Part shown: one piece after another, positions 7,069 to 15,636 of the stretch
Layout: each line of letters starts with the position of its first letter
How positions within the stretch are numbered: the first letter of the stretch is position 1
Assembly: GCF_003400205.1 (NCBI RefSeq)
Contig: NZ_QUQV01000001.1
Coordinates: 248,001 to 312,000, forward strand
DNA from: Bacillus sp. HNG
GTDB lineage: Bacteria > Bacillota > Bacilli > Bacillales > Bacillaceae_L
DNA: 64,000 nucleotides
Reading direction: 5' to 3'
The notes under the pieces: model-generated
Told to the model about the DNA's origin: nothing
The model's input: the letters and a program-made list of their open reading frames with translations, nothing else
Databases searched by the model: none
Made by a program: the position numbers and the translations under genes

Positions 7069-8055
7069 ATGATGAACGGATTAAAAGGAATACACCATGT
7101 CACTGCAATCACTAGTAGCGCAGAAAAAAACTATGAATTTTTCACCTATGTACTTGGTATGCGTCTCGTAAAGAAAACAGTAAACCAAGATGATATTCAA
7201 ACATATCACTTATTTTTCGCAGATGATACAGGTAGTCCAGGTACAGACATGACCTTCTTTGATTTTCCTGGAATCCCGAAAGGTATCCATGGGACAAATG
7301 AAATCTCAAAAACATCTTTCCGTGTTCCAACCTATGCTGCGATTGATTATTGGGAAAAACGTTTTGACCGACTAGATGTTAAGCATTTTGGTGTGAAAGA
7401 ACAATTCGGGGTAAAAACATTATCATTCGTTGATTTTGATGATCAACAGTATCAATTAGTTTCTGACGAAAATAACAAAGGTGTTCCTGGAGGAACTCCT
7501 TGGCAGAAAGGACCTATCCCATTAGAATATGCAATCACTGGCTTAGGACCATTATTTGTTCGAACTGCTCATTTTGATTTCTTTAAGGAAATGCTTGAAA
7601 AAGTATTACAATTTAAAGAAATTGCAGCGGAAGGCTCTTTTCACTTATTTGAAGTAGGTGAAGGTGGTAATGGCGCTCAGGTTGTCGTCGAAAATAACAC
7701 TGTTCTCCCACAAGCACAACAAGGCTTTGGAACAGTCCACCACGCCGCTTTTCGTGTAGAAGACAAATCAGTCTTAGACGAGTGGGATAAGCATTTACGC
7801 GGATTCGGTTTCCAAACATCTGGGTTTGTTGATCGTTTCTTCTTCGGTTCACTCTATTCAAGAGTGGCGCCTGGAATTCTATTTGAGTTTGCGACAGATG
7901 GTCCTGGGTTTATGGGGGATGAACCATACGAAACACTTGGTGAAAAGTTATCTTTACCACCATTCTTAGAGTCAAAACGTGAAGCTATTGAAAGCTATGT
8001 TCGACCTATTGATACCGTTAGAAGTACCAAAGAAATTACAAAAGAATATGAATAA
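7069..8055 (+). CDS. Ring-cleaving dioxygenase, VOC superfamily (MhqA/MhqO-like)
   Basis: A 328-residue protein with two vicinal-oxygen-chelate (glyoxalase-fold) modules, about 6-135 and 150-285. Candidate metal ligands are His9 or His10 (GIHHVTAI), His224 or His225 (GTVHHAAFRV) and Glu273 (FEFATDGPGF), a 2-His-1-carboxylate set. The length and order resemble the MhqA/MhqE/MhqO hydroquinone-specific dioxygenases of B. subtilis, which open quinol or catechol rings during quinone and thiol stress. The gene follows GGAGGCATAA and stands alone behind a consensus promoter with an MhqR-like operator. No mhqR or mhqP homologue is adjacent. An imperfect stem-loop (TTCTTTATTG at 8060, CAATAAAGAA at 8104) follows the gene. 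Confidence 0.85.
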   Translation: MMNGLKGIHHVTAITSSAEKNYEFFTYVLGMRLVKKTVNQDDIQTYHLFFADDTGSPGTDMTFFDFPGIPKGIHGTNEISKTSFRVPTYAAIDYWEKRFDRLDVKHFGVKEQFGVKTLSFVDFDDQQYQLVSDENNKGVPGGTPWQKGPIPLEYAITGLGPLFVRTAHFDFFKEMLEKVLQFKEIAAEGSFHLFEVGEGGNGAQVVVENNTVLPQAQQGFGTVHHAAFRVEDKSVLDEWDKHLRGFGFQTSGFVDRFFFGSLYSRVAPGILFEFATDGPGFMGDEPYETLGEKLSLPPFLESKREAIESYVRPIDTVRSTKEITKEYE

Positions 8056-8119
8056 AAAGTTCTTTATTGCAAGGAAATTATAGAATAGGACATTGTTGAT
8101 ACCACAATAAAGAATGAAC

Positions 8120-8228
8120 TACGTCAAGCGCCTAGCCTCAGGGTAAGCAACCAGAGCAAAGAAAATTTTAGACAGAATTTTATTGCTGCAAATTTGTTTG
8201 CTAATCGGGGTTGACTGGCGCTGACGTA
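8120..8228. repeat. Intergenic inverted-repeat element (TACGTCA-AGCGCC ends)
   Basis: TACGTCAAGCGCC at 8120-8132 and GGCGCTGACGTA at 8217-8228 are inverted copies differing by one base, bounding a 109-bp segment that starts CTAGCC. AGCGCCTAGC-type palindromic repeats are, as I recall, scattered in intergenic DNA of Bacillaceae. The rest of the 8056-8401 gap holds only the stem-loop at 8060-8113 and no gene. Confidence 0.6.
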
Positions 8229-8401
8229 TTTCTTATGACTACTTTACATTCCAAACAAACAGGTTTTTCACGTGTAAAGTGGAAGAGTTGGTAACAGAAT
8301 CGGATATATACTAATGTTCTTAAACATTATTGTGAATATATATCAAGCAAATCTTTGATACCAATCAAAATTTTATTAATTTCCAATTAGGTAAAGAAGT
8401 T

Positions 8402-9568
8402 TTAAAGACTGCAATAGATTCTGGAAAGGATTTGATCAAGGTATTGAATGCGCTTATTTGAGTTCTTGCTTGTCACTTTTTCTAAAATATAATTTGCTAC
8501 TTCTAGACAGCTGTTCATCTCAATCTCGCTAAGAAAGAGCTCGTTTGCTTTATTCATTTTTATTAATGCAACAGGATTTTTTAGAGCTGTTACCACTTGT
8601 TCCTCCACTGTTCTAGCCTTATTCAGTTTTCGAACCAATCCTTTTTTTTCTAAATAATTCATATTAATTTCTTCTTGACCTGGGAGAACCGAATAGATAA
8701 AGATTGGAATTCTTTTCTTTATTGCTTCACTAATGGTCACACCACCCGGTTTTGTAATAAGTGCATCAGCCCAGTTATATAAATGATTCATCTGTTCAGG
8801 ACACGTAATATAGGGTAGAGGTTTTATTAAATTTAAATTTAATGAAGAAATTTCTCTATATAATTTTGCGTTTAAACCGCAAAGAACACGATATTCAATT
8901 AAGTCTTTATTTACGGATTGTTTTAGAAAGAATAGCTGATTTCCTAAACCTAAGCTTCCCCCGGAAACAAGAATACGAATTTTCCTCTTATTCGTCGACC
9001 TACATTTTCTTTTCGATGCTAAATCGGAAGTAATAATTCCAGTTATGATAATGTTTTCTTCAGGAACCGATGCTTTGATCAGTTCAGCTTTTATTTCTTT
9101 AGAAGGGACAAAATGCATATCTACTTGACTAATCCCCCACAGATCATTAACGAAAAAATCTGTGTATACATTGATCATTGGCGTACTACAAACACCGTAT
9201 TCTTTGAGTTTATTTACGAGAAACGATGGGAAGCTATGTGTACATATAACTAAATCTGGCAGTTTTTCTTCAAGTAACTGCTCCATTTTTTCTAAAAAGA
9301 GTGCTTCGTATAAAGAATGAAGGATGTCAGACTTTTTGCTAAAGAATCGCTTGTAAAATCTGCTGTAATTCACAGGCCAATTTGATATCCATTTTAAGTA
9401 CAAATTGGAAATGGACTTTTCAAGTACTGGATTCATATAGGTGAGAAAATCAACTTTTTCACAATTAATATAAGAGTCCTGTTTCTTAAAAGAAGAGATT
9501 AGCACGTCAGCCGTTCTATGATGACCGGATTCCATCGTAAATAGTGGTAAAACCAGTATGTTTTTCAT
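8402..9568 (-). CDS. MGDG synthase/UgtP-type glycosyltransferase
   Basis: Starting at the ATG whose complement ends at 9568, the product is 388 residues. A GGAGG site lies 7 bases upstream of that start, and it gives the family-typical N terminus MKNILVLPLF..ESGHHRTAD. An in-frame ATG at 9679, also preceded by GAGGT, would add 37 hydrophobic residues and is less likely. The N-terminal half resembles the MGDG-synthase acceptor domain. The C-terminal half has the GT28 donor-binding pattern (VSGGSLGLGNQ, then ADALITKPGGVTISEA). Relatives transfer glucose or galactose to diacylglycerol to make membrane glycolipids and lipoteichoic acid anchors. The exact acceptor is unknown. It is convergent with the dioxygenase gene and divergent from the has operon. 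Confidence 0.82.
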   Translation of the reverse strand: MKNILVLPLFTMESGHHRTADVLISSFKKQDSYINCEKVDFLTYMNPVLEKSISNLYLKWISNWPVNYSRFYKRFFSKKSDILHSLYEALFLEKMEQLLEEKLPDLVICTHSFPSFLVNKLKEYGVCSTPMINVYTDFFVNDLWGISQVDMHFVPSKEIKAELIKASVPEENIIITGIITSDLASKRKCRSTNKRKIRILVSGGSLGLGNQLFFLKQSVNKDLIEYRVLCGLNAKLYREISSLNLNLIKPLPYITCPEQMNHLYNWADALITKPGGVTISEAIKKRIPIFIYSVLPGQEEINMNYLEKKGLVRKLNKARTVEEQVVTALKNPVALIKMNKANELFLSEIEMNSCLEVANYILEKVTSKNSNKRIQYLDQILSRIYCSL

Positions 9569-9697
9569 TTCTATCCTCCAAAAAACTACAAGGTCTATGA
9601 AAATGGCTATTTTCCAAAATGATAGTATGCTAACAAGTATTTCATTTTCCTGAAATTGAAATAGAGAGCCAACATTCATTCTTTACCTCAAAATTTT

Positions 9698-9904
9698 TTA
9701 ACTTATTATTAATTTTGGTCTTACCCTGATTTTTGTAATTACTTCTGTTTCCTCTTTGAAAAAAATAGAGATGTTTTCTACTACCGGTGACTTATCTAAG
9801 GGTAGGTCTATGATATCTATATGTTGTACATTTTGATGAGTGACTATTGATATATATGATGTATTAGTAAAGTGGACCTGAGGATTACGAATGAATAGTG
9901 CCAC
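9698..9904 (-). CDS. Possible small protein of unknown function
   Basis: A 68-codon frame with a GTG start and only a weak upstream AGGT-like site ends 18 bases before the alternative start of the glycosyltransferase gene on the same strand. The product mixes beta-like and charged stretches (SISIVTHQNVQHIDIIDLP, FFKEETEVITKIRVRPK) and is not recognised. It may be a real small gene in the leader of the glycosyltransferase transcript or a chance frame. Confidence 0.25.
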   Translation of the reverse strand: MALFIRNPQVHFTNTSYISIVTHQNVQHIDIIDLPLDKSPVVENISIFFKEETEVITKIRVRPKLIIS

Positions 9905-10396
9905 ATTTACCTATTTTATTAATTTCCAATTGAGAGGTTTCTGGTGAAATATTCCCTAGTAATTTGCCAAAAAAAGGATGTAGTTTTAGAAAATAATAAA
10001 TTTTTGTAGTCAATAATTATTATTTTTTCAAAAAAACTTTTACCTAGAAGATTTTTTCTAGCAAAATTGGTTTTTTGCCTATATTTTCGTTTTTTTTAAT
10101 TAAATTTTTCGTAATTTTCTTTACATGTGTACAAATAGTACCCTCATCAATACGGAAAACTTTTTGGACAAGTTCAACCAACATCAAAAGATTACAAACG
10201 TTACAGATTTTACAAGATTGAAATTATTCATAAAAACGCTTATATTGCTGTTGTTTTGCGCTTCTCAGTCAACGAAACAAACAGGAATGAATTTTGACAT
10301 AGGAAAAACGACACAATGAACGAAACAAGTTTTATTCAATAACCTATTGTGGGGGAAAACAGAAAGCAAAATAATGAGAATTGTGAGGAGAAAAGG
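9905..10396. other. AT-rich intergenic region before hasA
   Basis: About 490 bases, very T-rich between 9990 and 10120, with no convincing gene. A 64-codon frame at 10125-10319 lacks a ribosome site and is not accepted. The region probably holds control elements for the diverging glycosyltransferase and hasA genes. Confidence 0.6.
10218..10246 (+). promoter_or_regulatory. Candidate SigA promoter of the has operon
   Basis: TTGAAA (10218-10223), a 17-base spacer and TATATT (10241-10246) leave a leader of about 150 bases before the hasA start. It is the best SigA-like match in the region, but one of several AT-rich possibilities. Confidence 0.4.
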
Positions 10397-11728
10397 ATGG
10401 CAAAAGAAGGAGAAGGTGTTCAATCTCGATCGAACACAAAAAGTATTGAAACAAGGAAAAGGTTATCAAAAAAGGAAAAAGTCTTTGTAGTCACATTATT
10501 TGTGATGATTGTATCATGCCTTTTCATTGTGAACTGGACAGCAACAAACACATTAAATTTAACGATTGGAGTTTATGGGTCTGTTATGATTTCATACCTA
10601 TTGGGGAAAATGCTACTTTCGTTTAAATATGCGGAAATCACAATGGAACCACCAGATGTAAAAGTATCCGTTGTGATTCCCTCTTATAATGAAGCCCCAG
10701 ATGCTGTATTAGGAACAGTCGAAAGCATATTAAAACAAGACTATCCAATTCATGAAATCTTCGTAATTGATGATGGCAGTAAAGATGATTCAGCCTATAA
10801 AGCGGTTTTACAACTTAGGGATAATCTTGAATCAATGGAGTCGTTCTCGAATCAAATGCCAAACTTAATTGTTCACCGTCTGCCGCAAAACAAAGGCAAA
10901 CGACATGCTCAAATTTGGGCATTTGAACGAGCAACAGGCGATGTTTATATAACAGTGGATTCTGACTGTACAGTGTTCCCTGATGCTATTCGAGAATTAT
11001 TAAAGCCTTTGAATGATTCTGAAGTAACTGCTACGACGGGTCATGTGAATATTCGGAATCGGACAGATAATATTCTTACTCGCTTAATTGATATGCGCTA
11101 TGATAATGCATTCCGTATTGAGCGTGCTGCTCATTCTGTTACGAGTAATGTACTGGTTTGTAGTGGTCCATTAAGTGCATATCGAAAGGAAATTGTCATG
11201 AAAAACCTAGAGCATTATGGAAATCAAACCTTTCTAGGTCAACAAGTACAATTAGGTGATGACCGTTGTCTAACAAACTATGCAATCCGTGAAGGAAAAA
11301 CATTATATCAATCTACTGCCCGTTGTATTACTGACGCTCCGACTAAATTAAAGACATTAATAAAACAGCAATCCCGTTGGAACAAATCATTTTTTCGAGA
11401 AAGCTTAATTGCTTTTAAAATTGGTTTAAAAAAGCCGAACGTATTAATATGGGTAATGCTAGAAATGTTTCTATGGATTGCTTTTGGCGTTTCTTTAATA
11501 ATGGCTTTTTATATTGCGTCTTCGACGATGGGCTGGATCATTTTAATCTATTACCTTGCCTATGTTATGATTTCAGCCTATGCCCGAAATGTCTTTTATG
11601 CGTATAAAAGACCACTAACATTTTTAATGGCACCACTGTATGGATTGTTATTCTTAATCTTGCTATGTCCTCTACGTATTTGGGCATTGCTCACTCTTCG
11701 TTCATCTTCTTGGGGAACTAGAGGTTAA
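10397..11728 (+). CDS. hasA: Hyaluronan synthase (HasA-type, GT2)
   Basis: A 443-residue processive membrane glycosyltransferase. The ATG at 10397 follows GAGGAGAAAAGG; a GTG at 10349 would add 16 residues. Membrane segments lie near 29-47, 54-75, 347-372, 378-395 and 408-425. Catalytic motifs are DDGS (125-128), DSD (188-190), GDDR (287-290) and QQSRW (324-328). Long strings match streptococcal HasA as I remember it: NKGKRHAQ-WAFER, TGH-N-RNR, LTRL-D-RYDNAF, VCSGPLS-YR, NQTFLG, GDDRCLTNYAI, YQSTARC, RWNKSFFRES and a terminal WGTR. This resemblance is far closer than to chitin synthases or NodC. The enzyme would alternate UDP-GlcNAc and UDP-glucuronate and extrude the polymer. The next two genes supply UDP-glucuronate, as in hasACB operons of the B. 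cereus group. Confidence 0.9.
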   Translation: MAKEGEGVQSRSNTKSIETRKRLSKKEKVFVVTLFVMIVSCLFIVNWTATNTLNLTIGVYGSVMISYLLGKMLLSFKYAEITMEPPDVKVSVVIPSYNEAPDAVLGTVESILKQDYPIHEIFVIDDGSKDDSAYKAVLQLRDNLESMESFSNQMPNLIVHRLPQNKGKRHAQIWAFERATGDVYITVDSDCTVFPDAIRELLKPLNDSEVTATTGHVNIRNRTDNILTRLIDMRYDNAFRIERAAHSVTSNVLVCSGPLSAYRKEIVMKNLEHYGNQTFLGQQVQLGDDRCLTNYAIREGKTLYQSTARCITDAPTKLKTLIKQQSRWNKSFFRESLIAFKIGLKKPNVLIWVMLEMFLWIAFGVSLIMAFYIASSTMGWIILIYYLAYVMISAYARNVFYAYKRPLTFLMAPLYGLLFLILLCPLRIWALLTLRSSSWGTRG

Positions 11729-11773
11729 TAGTTTTTTAAATATAAGCAATTTTTATGATTGGAGATGTTTTGA

Positions 11774-12682
11774 TTGAAGGTTCGTAAAGCCATTATTCCT
11801 GCTGCTGGTTTAGGCACACGATTTCTCCCCGCAACAAAAGCACAACCAAAGGAAATGCTTCCAATTGTAGATAAGCCAACCATTCAATATATTGTGGAAG
11901 AAGCGATTCAGTCAGGTATTGAAGATATTCTTATCATTAGCGGGCGTAATAAGCGAGCAATAGAAGATCACTTTGATAAATCATATGAGTTAGAAGAAAC
12001 CCTTTATAAAAATAAAAAGTATGAAAAACTTCAAGAAATACAAGAAATTTCAAATTTAGCAAACATCCATTATATCCGCCAAAAAGACCCTCTTGGCTTA
12101 GGTCATGCCATTTACTGTGCCAACCGTTTTATAGGAAATGAACCATTTGCAGTTCTTCTCGGGGATGACATCGTAAAGTCCGACATACCTTGCCTAAAAC
12201 AACTCATCGATGTTTTTGACCACTATCACGAATCTATTCTTGGAGTACAGATAGTGGACCCTAATGATGTTTCTAAGTATGGAATTATTGGTCTGAATAA
12301 AAGTAAAACGTTTAATAACGGCGTGATGCCAGTTGCTTCGGTTGTTGAAAAACCAGCTATTAAAGAAGCACCCTCCAATTATGCCATTATGGGGCGTTAC
12401 ATTCTTACACCGGAAATTTTTGAAATCTTGGCTACTTTACCTCCCGGATCAGGTAATGAGATTCAATTAACAGATGCGATCACACAATTGAACAAAAAAC
12501 AAACTGTATTAGCCTATAATTTTGAAGGTAAACGTTATGATGTTGGAGATAAATCCGGCTTCGTTAAAGCAACAATAGACTTTGCATTAGACAGATCTGA
12601 AATAAGTGAAAATATCGAATCCTATTTAAAAAATCTAGTAATCGATATGGGGCATGATATTTCTGAAAAAATAGGAGATTAG
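11774..12682 (+). CDS. hasC: UTP-glucose-1-phosphate uridylyltransferase (HasC/GalU/GtaB type)
   Basis: A 302-residue nucleotidyltransferase that makes UDP-glucose from glucose 1-phosphate and UTP. The N terminus has the family signature [20 protein letters not shown], followed by [15 protein letters not shown] and [19 protein letters not shown]. The start is TTG at 11774, nine bases after the GGAG at 11761, giving [12 protein letters not shown]. It lies 45 bases after hasA and is read as the hasC member of a has operon. The C terminus is normal in length. Its product feeds the dehydrogenase encoded next. Confidence 0.93.
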   Translation: MKVRKAIIPAAGLGTRFLPATKAQPKEMLPIVDKPTIQYIVEEAIQSGIEDILIISGRNKRAIEDHFDKSYELEETLYKNKKYEKLQEIQEISNLANIHYIRQKDPLGLGHAIYCANRFIGNEPFAVLLGDDIVKSDIPCLKQLIDVFDHYHESILGVQIVDPNDVSKYGIIGLNKSKTFNNGVMPVASVVEKPAIKEAPSNYAIMGRYILTPEIFEILATLPPGSGNEIQLTDAITQLNKKQTVLAYNFEGKRYDVGDKSGFVKATIDFALDRSEISENIESYLKNLVIDMGHDISEKIGD

Positions 12683-12783
12683 ACTAGAACACGATGTATG
12701 GGATTAGAATCTCCCAATCTCTTTATCAAAAATTGAACATTCATCCTAATAATTATTAGAGCTTTTCGAAAGGAGGAGTTTTA

Positions 12784-14100
12784 ATGAAAATTGCAATTAT
12801 CGGAACAGGTTATGTTGGGTTGGTAACAGGTGTTTGTTTGTCTGAAATTGGCCATGATGTTACTTGTCTCGATATTAACAACGAAAAAATAGAAATGCTC
12901 AAGCAAGGTGTCTCTCCTATTTATGAACCAGGGTTAGATGAGTTAATAGCTAAGAACTTAAAGAAGGGAACACTTCAATTTGTTACAAATCATGTTGATG
13001 GCTTGAAAGCTGCGGAGGTTATCTACATTGCTGTTGGTACGCCACAAGCGGAAGATGGGGCTGCTGATCTTTCATTTATTTTTCAAGCTGCAAGAGACAT
13101 CGGTCTAAATATAACACGAGATGTTAATGTAGTGACAAAAAGTACCGTTCCGCTTGGTACGAATTATAAAATAAAAGAATTGATTATCGCTAATTCACAA
13201 GGTAACCATCGTATTGAAGTTGTTTCAAATCCTGAATTTTTACGAGAAGGATCAGCTGCTTATGATACTTTTCATGGTGATCGTATTGTAATTGGAGCAC
13301 AAGACCCAGAAGCAGCTGATCTAGTGGAGGAAATTAATAAACCGTTTGGTCTTCCAGTAATAAAAACTAGTATCAGTAGTGCAGAAATGATTAAATATGC
13401 GGCTAATGCATTTCTAGCAACAAAAATTTCTTTTATTAATGAAATTGCTACTCTTTCTGAAAAAGTTGGTGCCGATATTATGGAGGTTGCAAAAGGGATT
13501 GGGATGGATGCACGTATCGGTTCAAAATTCCTGAATGCGGGTATAGGTTACGGTGGATCCTGCTTCCCTAAAGATACAAAGGCATTGATAAAAATTGCGG
13601 AAGCTGTCAATCATGATTTTTCCTTACTAAAATCGGTCATTCACATTAATGAAGAACAAAAAACAGTATTGGTAAAAAAAGCAAAGGAACGCTTTGGTTC
13701 TCTTAAAGGAAAACGAATTGCCCTGATTGGTCTTTCCTTTAAACCAAACACTGATGATATGAGAGAGTCTGCCTCTATAAATATTTCTTATGCTCTAGTT
13801 GATGAAGGTGCTGAATTGGTTGCCTATGATCCAATTGCAACTGAAAACGCTAAGGAAATTCTTCCAGACAACGTTAAATATGTAGAACAGATCGAAGAGG
13901 CTATAAAAATGGCAGATATCATTTTTCTATTAACGGATTGGAAAGAGATTGTAGAAAAAACGTTAATCTTTTCAAGTCTCTTTATGGAAAAGCCAATTAT
14001 CTTCGATGGTCGAAACTGTTATACCCAAGAAGAGGCTGGTAAATATAAGGTCGAATACGTATCGATTGGTAGAGAACCAGTAAAACCCAATGGTAAATGA
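12784..14100 (+). CDS. hasB: UDP-glucose 6-dehydrogenase (HasB/TuaD type)
   Basis: A 438-residue NAD-dependent enzyme that oxidises UDP-glucose twice to UDP-glucuronate. It has the Rossmann loop GTGYVG (7-12), VGTP near 84, EFLREG near 151 and the catalytic Cys260 in GYGGSCFPKDT. A GGAGGAG site precedes ATG at 12784. It is the third gene of the hasA-hasC-hasB unit, and a terminator follows. A second, diverged nucleotide-sugar dehydrogenase is encoded at 44158-45411 in a separate glycan cluster, so this copy is probably dedicated to the polymer made by HasA. Confidence 0.94.
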   Translation: MKIAIIGTGYVGLVTGVCLSEIGHDVTCLDINNEKIEMLKQGVSPIYEPGLDELIAKNLKKGTLQFVTNHVDGLKAAEVIYIAVGTPQAEDGAADLSFIFQAARDIGLNITRDVNVVTKSTVPLGTNYKIKELIIANSQGNHRIEVVSNPEFLREGSAAYDTFHGDRIVIGAQDPEAADLVEEINKPFGLPVIKTSISSAEMIKYAANAFLATKISFINEIATLSEKVGADIMEVAKGIGMDARIGSKFLNAGIGYGGSCFPKDTKALIKIAEAVNHDFSLLKSVIHINEEQKTVLVKKAKERFGSLKGKRIALIGLSFKPNTDDMRESASINISYALVDEGAELVAYDPIATENAKEILPDNVKYVEQIEEAIKMADIIFLLTDWKEIVEKTLIFSSLFMEKPIIFDGRNCYTQEEAGKYKVEYVSIGREPVKPNGK

Positions 14101-14188
14101 ACAACTCATCATTTTTTCATCTATTGCATGATTTGCAAATAATATGAAGGTAGTTTTGAAATTTAAAAGATAACCATTTTTGTTAATG

Positions 14189-14218
14189 AAACGGGTTCCT
14201 CTATGGAATCCGTTTTTT
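14189..14218 (+). terminator. Rho-independent terminator after hasB
   Basis: The 11-bp stem AAACGGGTTCC/GGAATCCGTTT (one G-T pair) with a 5-nt loop is followed by a T run. The rest of 14101-14452 is AT-rich and holds no gene that I can support. Confidence 0.88.
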
Positions 14219-14452
14219 AACATTCGCAACATTTTTAGAGTCAAGCGTAATGACTGGTTATTCGGGAAATCAAACATTTACCAATTGCCTATTGTATATA
14301 GGTCAAAAGGCGTAAAACCAATCTTTTTCTTCGTTAATTTTTTCCATCATGAATGACCATGGAAGTATTTTATCGAATTCAATCGAAATTTGTCCTATTT
14401 CATTGTATAATTATCTGTTGTAAGATATTAAGCTTGGAAAGGATGATGTCCA

Positions 14453-14842
14453 ATGATGGAATGGGCGTTAGTCATATTATTTGGGGTAGCAGCGGTGTTG
14501 CTTATTTTATCCTATACACTTACGAAAAAAGCAAAAAAGGCCGAACAGCGTGAGCTTGAATTATATTCAGTAAGTTTTATGGAGGAAATAAATAAGCTAC
14601 AACAGCAAATGAGAAACCTTGAATTAGACAATGAAATTCTTGCAAACCAGGCAGGGATTGACACCACAAATAAAGAACAACGTGAGTTACTTCGTGATGC
14701 GCTTGATTTATATAAAAGAGGATATTCCGTAACAAGCATTGCGAATGAGAAAGAAATAAGTGAAATCGAAGTCCAAGGTTTGCTATCTCCTTTTATGAAA
14801 CAAACAGAAACAGAAGGGAGAAAAGTAGCAAATGACCGCTAA
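14453..14842 (+). CDS. Membrane-anchored coiled-coil protein with C-terminal helix-turn-helix-like motif
   Basis: A 129-residue protein with one N-terminal membrane helix (about 3-22), a basic stop-transfer stretch, a Glu/Gln/Leu-rich coiled coil (about 30-70) and a C-terminal segment LYKRGYSVTSIANEKEISEIEVQGLL that looks like a small helix-turn-helix. This layout is seen in DUF6115/SwrB-like small proteins of Bacillaceae. No function can be assigned. It overlaps the start of the next gene by 11 bases, so the two are translationally linked. AAAGGATGATG precedes the start. Confidence 0.75.
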   Translation: MMEWALVILFGVAAVLLILSYTLTKKAKKAEQRELELYSVSFMEEINKLQQQMRNLELDNEILANQAGIDTTNKEQRELLRDALDLYKRGYSVTSIANEKEISEIEVQGLLSPFMKQTETEGRKVANDR

Positions 14843-15347
14843 AACATTAACTAGCTTCGCTTCTGGACTTTTACTTGCTGCAGTGGTTTGCGCGGTTGTT
14901 TACTTTTTCGGACCAGAACAAGCAACAACTACAAAGGCAGGAGAAAAACCAACTGTAGAAGAGCTCAAAAGTCTTCTAACTGACGAAGGTTATGTTGTCC
15001 ATACTGAAGAAGAATGGAATCAAGCAATTGCTGAAGCGAAGAATCCAGTGGAAAAACCTCAGGAACAGCCTAAAGAGGAAGTAAAAGAAGAGGCAGCAGA
15101 GGAACCTAAGGAAGAACCTGCCGAACCAGAGGTCAAGAAAACGGTGATCAATGTCACCGAAGGTATGACAAGTTATGAAGTCGGAAAAGCACTTATTTCA
15201 GCTCAAATCATTAGTGGAAATGCTTGGGATTTTGCAAACCTAGTTGAGAAAAAAGGTGTGGCTAAATACTTAAAGCTTGGCACATTTGAAATTAACAGCA
15301 ATATGACAACAGACGAAATCATTTCAATTATTTTCAAGAAAAAATAA
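14832..15347 (+). CDS. Membrane-anchored MltG-like (YceG) LysM-like domain protein without catalytic domain
   Basis: A 171-residue protein: N-terminal signal/anchor (about 8-27), a linker very rich in Lys, Glu and Pro (about 70-105), and a C-terminal 65-residue domain reading INVTEGMTSYEVGKALI, ISGNAWDFANLVEKKG and YLKLGTFEINSNMTTDEII. The last part matches the N-terminal LysM-like domain of the endolytic transglycosylase MltG, but the catalytic domain that should follow is absent; the protein ends naturally at KKK before a terminator. It may bind peptidoglycan or modulate the full-length MltG. AGAAGGGAG precedes the start, which overlaps the upstream coiled-coil gene. Confidence 0.75.
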   Translation: MTAKTLTSFASGLLLAAVVCAVVYFFGPEQATTTKAGEKPTVEELKSLLTDEGYVVHTEEEWNQAIAEAKNPVEKPQEQPKEEVKEEAAEEPKEEPAEPEVKKTVINVTEGMTSYEVGKALISAQIISGNAWDFANLVEKKGVAKYLKLGTFEINSNMTTDEIISIIFKKK

Positions 15348-15359
15348 ACCTACAGAAAA

Positions 15360-15396
15360 GACCAAAACCACTAAAAAGGGATTTGGTCTTTTTTAT
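15360..15396 (+). terminator. Rho-independent terminator
   Basis: The stem GACCAAA/TTTGGTC (15360-15388) is followed by a T-rich tract. The remaining gap up to 15636 is AT-rich, with an inverted repeat TTAATAAAT-N7-ATTTATTAA near 15525-15550 but no gene. Confidence 0.8.
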
Positions 15397-15636
15397 TTTC
15401 TGTGAAACATTTTTTGTGGAACAAGAAAAATCGGCAGTGACATGCACAAAAAGATAGGCATTTCACACAAAAAGGAGACAATTGTTATCATTTTAGCTGT
15501 GCTTACATATTATAGAATATAAATTAATAAATCATATTAATTTATTAAATGACCTAAAATTACGTTGATGTGTTTTATAGATATGATTTCTGTCAAGAAT
15601 GAATGTGTAGTAAATAAGCTAATGGGGTGATACGAA

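Noticed and set aside
10125-10319. 64-codon frame upstream of hasA
   Set aside because: No ribosome site, and it overlaps the likely promoter of the has operon.
10397-11728. Chitin synthase, NodC or biofilm PgaC instead of hyaluronan synthase
   Set aside because: The exact HasA strings (RYDNAF, NQTFLG, GDDRCLTNYAI, WGTR end) and the UDP-glucuronate genes favour hyaluronan synthase.
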